DNA of 20,606 bases from positions 1 to 20,606 of the forward strand of contig JAJXYI010000624.1 of the NCBI GenBank assembly GCA_021780625.1, written 5' to 3'. Shown in pieces: positions 16,360 to 20,606 of this stretch (positions within the stretch are counted from its first letter, which is position 1; the number at the start of each line of letters is the position of its first letter). The notes beneath the pieces are model-generated. The model saw nothing but the letters and a program-made list of their open reading frames with translations. It had not been told where the DNA came from and did no database searches. Source of the DNA: a bacterium (GTDB lineage Bacteria > Verrucomicrobiota > Verrucomicrobiae > Opitutales > Opitutaceae). The position numbers and the translations under genes were made by a program.

Positions 16360-16393
16360 GGAGAGCCCCCGGGGTCTCCCCCGAGGGCTCTCC
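16360..16393 (-). terminator. Strong 15-bp hairpin after the TonB receptor gene
   Basis: Outer arms at 16360-16368 (GGAGAGCCC) and 16385-16393 (GGGCTCTCC) are perfect. Inner arms at 16370-16374 and 16379-16383 add five pairs. The bases between them form a U-G wobble on the minus-strand RNA but an A-C mismatch on the plus strand. The minus-strand loop is GAGA, a GNRA tetraloop. The structure therefore favours minus-strand RNA, that is the receptor transcript, which ends 59 bases earlier. No T-run follows, so it may be a terminator, attenuator or 3' stabiliser. Confidence 0.6.
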
Positions 16394-16451
16394 TCGCAGA
16401 ATTTCCAGGGATGTCGGCGAAAAGACCGCATCCTCTGGAGGGCGAATACGA

Positions 16452-19400
16452 TCAGAAGGTGATCGTGTTGGTCAGCTGGAGGCCCATGCCTTCCTGGATA
16501 CGGGATACCGCGACACTGCCGTCGGGTTCGACGCTGACCGGCACGAGACGATCTTTCTCGGCGACGTTGTGAACGTTCAGCTGGACGCGCCAGTCGATCC
16601 GATTGGACAACCTGAAGGAATGTCCCACCCACAGGTCGACATGGGTATCCGTCGGGCCATACCAAGGCTTGTCGACGGAGATCGTGCCGAGCGTCGGGTC
16701 GTACTGATAGCCAAGCACGCGTTTATCCTCCCAACGAAGTGCGCCACCGAAGTAGCTGTTCTTGAAGAATCCCCGGCTGAAGTGGTAGGTCGAAACGACG
16801 TTGAGCCTCCACTTTGGCACCTCTGCCGCCTGGCTGCCCTGCTGAGCGACGAGGGCGTTGTAGTTTGCAGTCAGGTTGTTGTTCCACTGGTCGCGGAACG
16901 TGGGGCCACCCCACCAGCGGATCGAGCCGGCATCGGTCGCGAGGAACTGCTGCATGGTTTGCATCAGTTTCCCGATGGTCGGGTCCAGCGCGATGCGTCG
17001 TGCATCGGTCCGGACGGCGTTAAGCGTCAGATCCCAATTCGGCGTGAGCTGGGCGGTCGTCTCGAACTCCCAGCCTTTCGACTCCGTGTTGACCGTCGCG
17101 GACGGCGGCGCGCCGAAATCCTTCAAGTTTCCGTTGTAGAGCGGCTGGGCCCCTAGGTTCTGGTTGGTGGGCGTGGAAGCCGGGACGGCCTTGAACCAGT
17201 CGGCCGGGTTGCTCGAGTGCATCAAGGCCACGTTCATCTGGAGTCCATACTGGTCGACGAAACGCTGGCTTAGCGGGAAGTTCTGGAAGAAGTCGGATAC
17301 CGCCTTGAAGATCGCGGCGCCGTCCGGATTTCCGCTCTTGTCCGTCGCGATAGTCTGCCAGGAGTAGTAGTTGTTCTGGACATACTGGGACGGCATGTTC
17401 GGGACGGCGTAGCCAAGACCGCCCGATGACGTGGGAGCGGAAATGCCTTCCAGCGCGGCCAGACCTTCCGTCGCCGACCAATAGGGCACGGCCCAGAGCA
17501 GGTAGAAGTTTCCGGCAAATCCGCCTCCGGTCGCGCCGGTGAGATTCGCATTGTCCTCCGTCGTGTCGTAGTGGGTGATCCTGAAGGTCAGGCGGTCGTT
17601 GAGCGTGGAGACGCCGATCCCGTATTCAACCGTCTTGGCGGTCGGATTCGGAATCTGGTTACCGAATGCGTCGCCGCGGGGAGCGTCGGCCTTGAAGTTC
17701 TCGGCATTATCGTACAACACGCTGACTTTCGTGCCGTAGGGCAGGTACTTGTCGAGCATCGTCAGGTGATAGACAACGCCACCGCTGATACTGTGTCCCG
17801 TCGTCGACTTCGTGAGGATGGGATCGTGGTTGAAACTCATGCTGGCCACACCCTGCGAATCGACCGCGGCCGTAGCGGCGTTGTTGTTCACCGTATCCTG
17901 ACGCCAGCCGATCGTCGGAACGAGGGAGTTGTTCAGGAAATATCCCTGCCAGGTCAGTCCGTAGGACTTGACGACATACCGGTTTTCGGTGCCGGCAGTA
18001 TAGAGCTTGGCCAGGTCGCCGTTGGCCGCGTTGAGGACGTCCACGTTGGCCGTCGTCCAGCCCACGTAGTTGGCAGGATTATCCTTCTGCGTGCCCGTAT
18101 TGGCCACGGCGTTTCCGCTGCTGTCGTAGGTGGTGTAGGAATACGGAGCGGTGGCATTCACTCCGGCAGCGTTCCATTGTGTGCTGAAATAGCGGACAGT
18201 TTGGTAGCCGGCCGGCGAAATCGTGCCTGTGATGCGCGGCAGGTTCGCACCCGCCGCCGAGGTTGCATTCAGCAGGTTCTGGTTGCCCAGGTAGGCAACC
18301 CAGTCGACATAACGCGCCGCGGTCTGCAGCGTGGCGTTGGGCTGTCCGGTGAGCTGCGCGAAGGAGGGATCCGTCGCCCACTGCAGGAACGACCTGGACT
18401 GGTCGGTCTTCTCGTCCTGTTCCGCAAGCAGGGTGAACCGATGACGACCGAGGATGCTCGCAAGCGCCGTATGCCCCAGGAAGTCCGACGCGCGAAGCTC
18501 GCCGAAGGCAGTCAAGCGATAGTTGTCGCGGTTCACGAACGACTGGCCACCCCCCGACTGGCCGCTGTTCGCAACATAGGGCCTTCCCACATTCGGATTG
18601 GGACTTCCGTCAATCAGGTTGGAGTTGATGTCGACGCTGATGGCATACTGCTGCCCGCCAAGCAGCGCGTACTGGCCGTCCTGATACCGCTGGCGGTTGT
18701 AGGCAAATTCGAAGCCCAGGCGGTCATCGAGGAAGGTTTGCTGAAGCGAGAAGTTCTCGGCATTCCACTTTTGCCACTCGCGCTTGTTGTTTCCATCGAG
18801 CAGATTGCGATAGAAGTTGAAGATGGAAGGATCGGAGAGCGTCTTGTCGACGTAATACGCGCCTCCCGGTAGTCCGGCAGCGGCCGTGGTGGCCCATTGA
18901 TTGGTGCTTGGGATGCCCAGATAGCGTCCGGTGACCAGTCCGTTGATCCCGGTGGAGGGCTGGATCACGTTGCCCTTGGCATCGACGATGACGTTATTGA
19001 GGAAGGGCTCCATGATGCTCGTTCCGAAACCCAGGGAATTCAGGGCAGTCGGCGCCGAGGTGTTACCATTGTAGTACATGGCGACGTCGGTGGCGTACAT
19101 GCGACCCATGAACGTATTCGAGAAGATCGAGCCGTTGGGATTGCTGATATATTTGTTGTAGGTCGTATTCGGGTTGGCAGTGAGCTTACCCATTCCGAAG
19201 ACTCCGCTTCCCGCGGCCCCGACGGGCTGGAACCAGGGAGTGAGCTTGTCGATGGGCGGCAGGTCGCGCGGGCGATTCGCGTTCACATCGCCATCCTCGG
19301 CATTTGCCTCGATCGTCGTGTGGCCGTTCGCGAAGAGCTTGGGATCAAACCGGACGGCTCCGTAGACACGATGATCGTGATTGAAGGCGGGCCGCTGCTC

Positions 19401-20138
19401 GTAGCGCGTCAGATCGTCGAGCGCAGAGACACGGACCGCGAGTTCATCCTTGAGGAGAACATAGTTGAAATCCACCGAACCGCGCACCGAACCGTGATTG
19501 TCGACGCGATTCTCGACCTTGTTTGAATTCTTGAAGGACGCTTGGTTGAGCGAGGCATTGATGATGCCCGCCGGGCTGCCCACGCCAAAGAGGATCGAGT
19601 TGGGACCGCGCTGGATGTCGACGCGCCCCACATTGTAGCTGTCCCAGGGGATTTCCGTCAGGAAATAGTCGGTGGTGTTGTCAGCCGAATCCAGACCGCG
19701 AACACGCGTATTCTGACTAGGGCGCAGCAGGTTTGCACTCTCGTCGAACGTCGCATTGCCGCCGACGCCGGAGAAGTTGCCGTAGATGCCGCCGACCTCG
19801 GTGCTCGGGGTGTAAATCAGGAGGCTCTGGTTGTTCGTCGCTCCCGTGTCCTGAAGGAACTGCGCCGTGACGACGTTGATCGCCGACGATACGTCGGCGA
19901 GCTTTGTACGCACGCGCGTGCCGGCCAGCGTGTCCGTCGCGGAATAGCCGGAATCGCTCGATGCGTTCACAGTGAAGGGCGACAGCTGAATCGTATCGTC
20001 ATCGCCGGACGCGGATGCGTCTGGAGCGGATGAAGACGCCGACTGCGCGTGGGCACCTAGCGCCGCGACAAACGCGTAAAGGGACGCAGCAGCGGCCCAA
20101 CGCGTGCACGAACGTAGTTTTCGTTGGTAATGTCTCAT
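16452..20138 (-). CDS. TonB-dependent outer-membrane receptor (Opitutaceae type)
   Basis: 1,228 residues, long for a family usually of 700-1,000. The N-terminus has a signal peptide ending AHAQS. A TIQLSPFTVNASSDSGY segment follows and leads into the plug (about 50-200) with DTLAGTRVRTKLADV, TRVRGLD and VDIQRGPNSILFGVGSPAG, all standard plug features. The rest is a beta-barrel of alternating strands and long, Asn/Gly-rich loops, closing with GLQLTNTITF and a terminal Phe, as barrel-assembly substrates do. No N-terminal carboxypeptidase-like or sigma-interacting domain is present, and no SusD-like gene is visible. It imports a ligand across the outer membrane with TonB energy. A carbohydrate is suggested by the GH2 gene 194 bases upstream and the propeller kinase downstream, but siderophores cannot be excluded. 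Confidence 0.95.
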   Translation of the reverse strand: MRHYQRKLRSCTRWAAAASLYAFVAALGAHAQSASSSAPDASASGDDDTIQLSPFTVNASSDSGYSATDTLAGTRVRTKLADVSSAINVVTAQFLQDTGATNNQSLLIYTPSTEVGGIYGNFSGVGGNATFDESANLLRPSQNTRVRGLDSADNTTDYFLTEIPWDSYNVGRVDIQRGPNSILFGVGSPAGIINASLNQASFKNSNKVENRVDNHGSVRGSVDFNYVLLKDELAVRVSALDDLTRYEQRPAFNHDHRVYGAVRFDPKLFANGHTTIEANAEDGDVNANRPRDLPPIDKLTPWFQPVGAAGSGVFGMGKLTANPNTTYNKYISNPNGSIFSNTFMGRMYATDVAMYYNGNTSAPTALNSLGFGTSIMEPFLNNVIVDAKGNVIQPSTGINGLVTGRYLGIPSTNQWATTAAAGLPGGAYYVDKTLSDPSIFNFYRNLLDGNNKREWQKWNAENFSLQQTFLDDRLGFEFAYNRQRYQDGQYALLGGQQYAISVDINSNLIDGSPNPNVGRPYVANSGQSGGGQSFVNRDNYRLTAFGELRASDFLGHTALASILGRHRFTLLAEQDEKTDQSRSFLQWATDPSFAQLTGQPNATLQTAARYVDWVAYLGNQNLLNATSAAGANLPRITGTISPAGYQTVRYFSTQWNAAGVNATAPYSYTTYDSSGNAVANTGTQKDNPANYVGWTTANVDVLNAANGDLAKLYTAGTENRYVVKSYGLTWQGYFLNNSLVPTIGWRQDTVNNNAATAAVDSQGVASMSFNHDPILTKSTTGHSISGGVVYHLTMLDKYLPYGTKVSVLYDNAENFKADAPRGDAFGNQIPNPTAKTVEYGIGVSTLNDRLTFRITHYDTTEDNANLTGATGGGFAGNFYLLWAVPYWSATEGLAALEGISAPTSSGGLGYAVPNMPSQYVQNNYYSWQTIATDKSGNPDGAAIFKAVSDFFQNFPLSQRFVDQYGLQMNVALMHSSNPADWFKAVPASTPTNQNLGAQPLYNGNLKDFGAPPSATVNTESKGWEFETTAQLTPNWDLTLNAVRTDARRIALDPTIGKLMQTMQQFLATDAGSIRWWGGPTFRDQWNNNLTANYNALVAQQGSQAAEVPKWRLNVVSTYHFSRGFFKNSYFGGALRWEDKRVLGYQYDPTLGTISVDKPWYGPTDTHVDLWVGHSFRLSNRIDWRVQLNVHNVAEKDRLVPVSVEPDGSVAVSRIQEGMGLQLTNTITF

Positions 20139-20219
20139 CGTTTAGGGGGTATAGGTTTGCTCGATGGGAAACCTCGGAGATTCACAGCGAATTCCCGGGG
20201 AGCCCAAAGGGAGGTCGGA

Positions 20220-20238
20220 GCATACCGGAGGCATACCG
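20220..20238. repeat. Tandem 8-bp direct repeat, one helical turn apart, upstream of the receptor
   Basis: GCATACCG occurs at 20220-20227 and 20231-20238, an 11-base period, about 82-100 bases before the receptor start. Read on the minus strand the unit is CGGTATGC. Direct repeats on one helix face suit AraC-type activators or response regulators binding in tandem. Confidence 0.35.
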
Positions 20239-20248
20239 CAACCGTCAT

Positions 20249-20266
20249 GTCATAGGAGTCTATGAC
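20249..20266. promoter_or_regulatory. Palindrome upstream of the TonB receptor gene, candidate operator
   Basis: GTCATAGGAGTCTATGAC is an inverted repeat with perfect 7-bp arms around GAGT. A second, overlapping inverted repeat, GGAGTC and GACTCC around TAT, lies at 20255-20269. It is about 110-130 bases upstream of the receptor start, in the only gap able to hold that gene's promoter. A NarL-type dimer site is one possibility; no binding protein is shown by the sequence. Confidence 0.45.
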
Positions 20267-20288
20267 TCCCCACTGACACCCCCGTCCG

Positions 20289-20320
20289 GCACACACCCCT
20301 CCCGCGCGCCCACGGTGTGC
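20289..20320 (-). terminator. Weak hairpin after the GH2 gene
   Basis: GCACAC (20289-20294) and GTGTGC (20315-20320) form a 6-bp inverted repeat around a GC-rich 20-base loop, 12 bases after the stop codon of the minus-strand glycosidase. The stem is short and no T-run follows, so a terminator role is only positional. Confidence 0.3.
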
Positions 20321-20332
20321 AACAATGATCCA

Positions 20333-20606
20333 CTACCGAACTACTTCAGACGAGCCGGTCTCGATGACCGCGCCACCCGAAGCGAGCCCGCGGCTCGTCG
20401 CCCGGACAACGATCCGCCCGGGCAGCCCCGGGATGGATCGCACGATCACCAGGCAAAGCCCGTTGAATGCGGGGCGGCGATGCGACGGGAACGGCTCGAA
20501 ACTTCTCGGGTCGCCGTTGTCCGTCGCGACGATCTCGCCGGGCCCGGAAACCGTGAACGTGACCAGGTTGTCGGCCCGCGGAGCGAGGACGCCAGGGGTG
20601 TCGACC
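20333..20606 (-). CDS. GH2 beta-galactosidase-like enzyme, C-terminal end (partial)
   Basis: The last 90 codons of a minus-strand gene enter from the right edge and stop at TAG (20333-20335). No start is in the window. The peptide has the signature of the C-terminal Ig-like domain of glycoside hydrolase family 2 beta-galactosidases: VSGPGEIVATDNGDP, then SFEPF, then RRPAFNGLCLVIVR, and a last strand GRIVVRATSRGLASGG. In such enzymes this domain follows the catalytic barrel and a DUF4982-like domain, so the active-site residues lie outside the view. Secretion cannot be judged. It is transcribed toward the receptor, which starts 194 bases later, consistent with a shared carbohydrate-use role, although the gap holds regulatory-looking repeats that suggest a separate promoter. 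Confidence 0.75.
   Translation of the reverse strand, partial: VDTPGVLAPRADNLVTFTVSGPGEIVATDNGDPRSFEPFPSHRRPAFNGLCLVIVRSIPGLPGRIVVRATSRGLASGGAVIETGSSEVVR

Noticed and set aside
15939..17156. A 405-codon plus-strand frame over the AraC and receptor ends
   Set aside because: It spans the ends of two well-supported minus-strand genes and shows no protein family features.
17571..18872. A 433-codon plus-strand frame inside the receptor region
   Set aside because: It is antisense to the beta-barrel of the TonB receptor; the Val/Gly/Arg-rich peptide mirrors receptor codons.

Overview
The window looks like a piece of chromosome from the Opitutaceae or a close relative (Verrucomicrobiota). Three things suggest this: a TonB-dependent receptor whose mature N-terminus carries the LSPFTV...GY...TLAGTR block common in that group; a propeller/Y_Y_Y sensor kinase; and a giant Ig-domain surface protein ending in two copies of a domain built around the VLIRAVGP motif. 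Coding DNA is GC-rich. Almost no start codon is preceded by a Shine-Dalgarno sequence. I saw no rRNA, tRNA, CRISPR array or insertion sequence.

Layout. Positions 1-1218 hold no intact gene; short coding-looking stretches on the minus strand, each broken by stops or frame changes, may be remnants. From 1219 to 7155 (+) lies one secreted surface protein of about 1,978 residues: signal peptide, roughly 1,000 residues of beta-helix-like repeats, five Ig-like domains, a linker and two C-terminal repeats. A gene-free stretch with hairpins follows (7156-7661). Next is a tight four-gene plus-strand unit (7665-10371): MarR regulator, MFS exporter, small membrane protein and isochorismatase-like hydrolase, preceded by a palindrome that is a good candidate MarR operator.

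Everything to the right is on the minus strand. In transcription order it runs: the C-terminal end of a GH2 beta-galactosidase-like enzyme (window edge, 20606-20333), a large TonB-dependent receptor (20138-16452), an AraC-type regulator with an extra half DNA-binding domain (16307-15630), a sensor histidine kinase with a 12-blade propeller (15532-12446), its NarL-type response regulator (12420-11749), a secreted helical protein of unknown role (11492-10680) and a dead TlpA/ResA-like thioredoxin gene with two in-frame stops (about 10681-10385).

How the parts may work together (inference): receptor, glycosidase, AraC regulator and two-component pair look like a carbohydrate-uptake locus in which sensor and regulator are separate proteins, loosely like the fused hybrid systems of Bacteroidota. 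The MarR unit looks like an independent efflux/detoxification operon. The least ordinary items are the AraC protein with a duplicated helix-turn-helix, the strand-specific 15-bp hairpin between receptor and AraC gene, the palindrome upstream of the receptor, and the mosaic surface protein with long homopolymer tracts.
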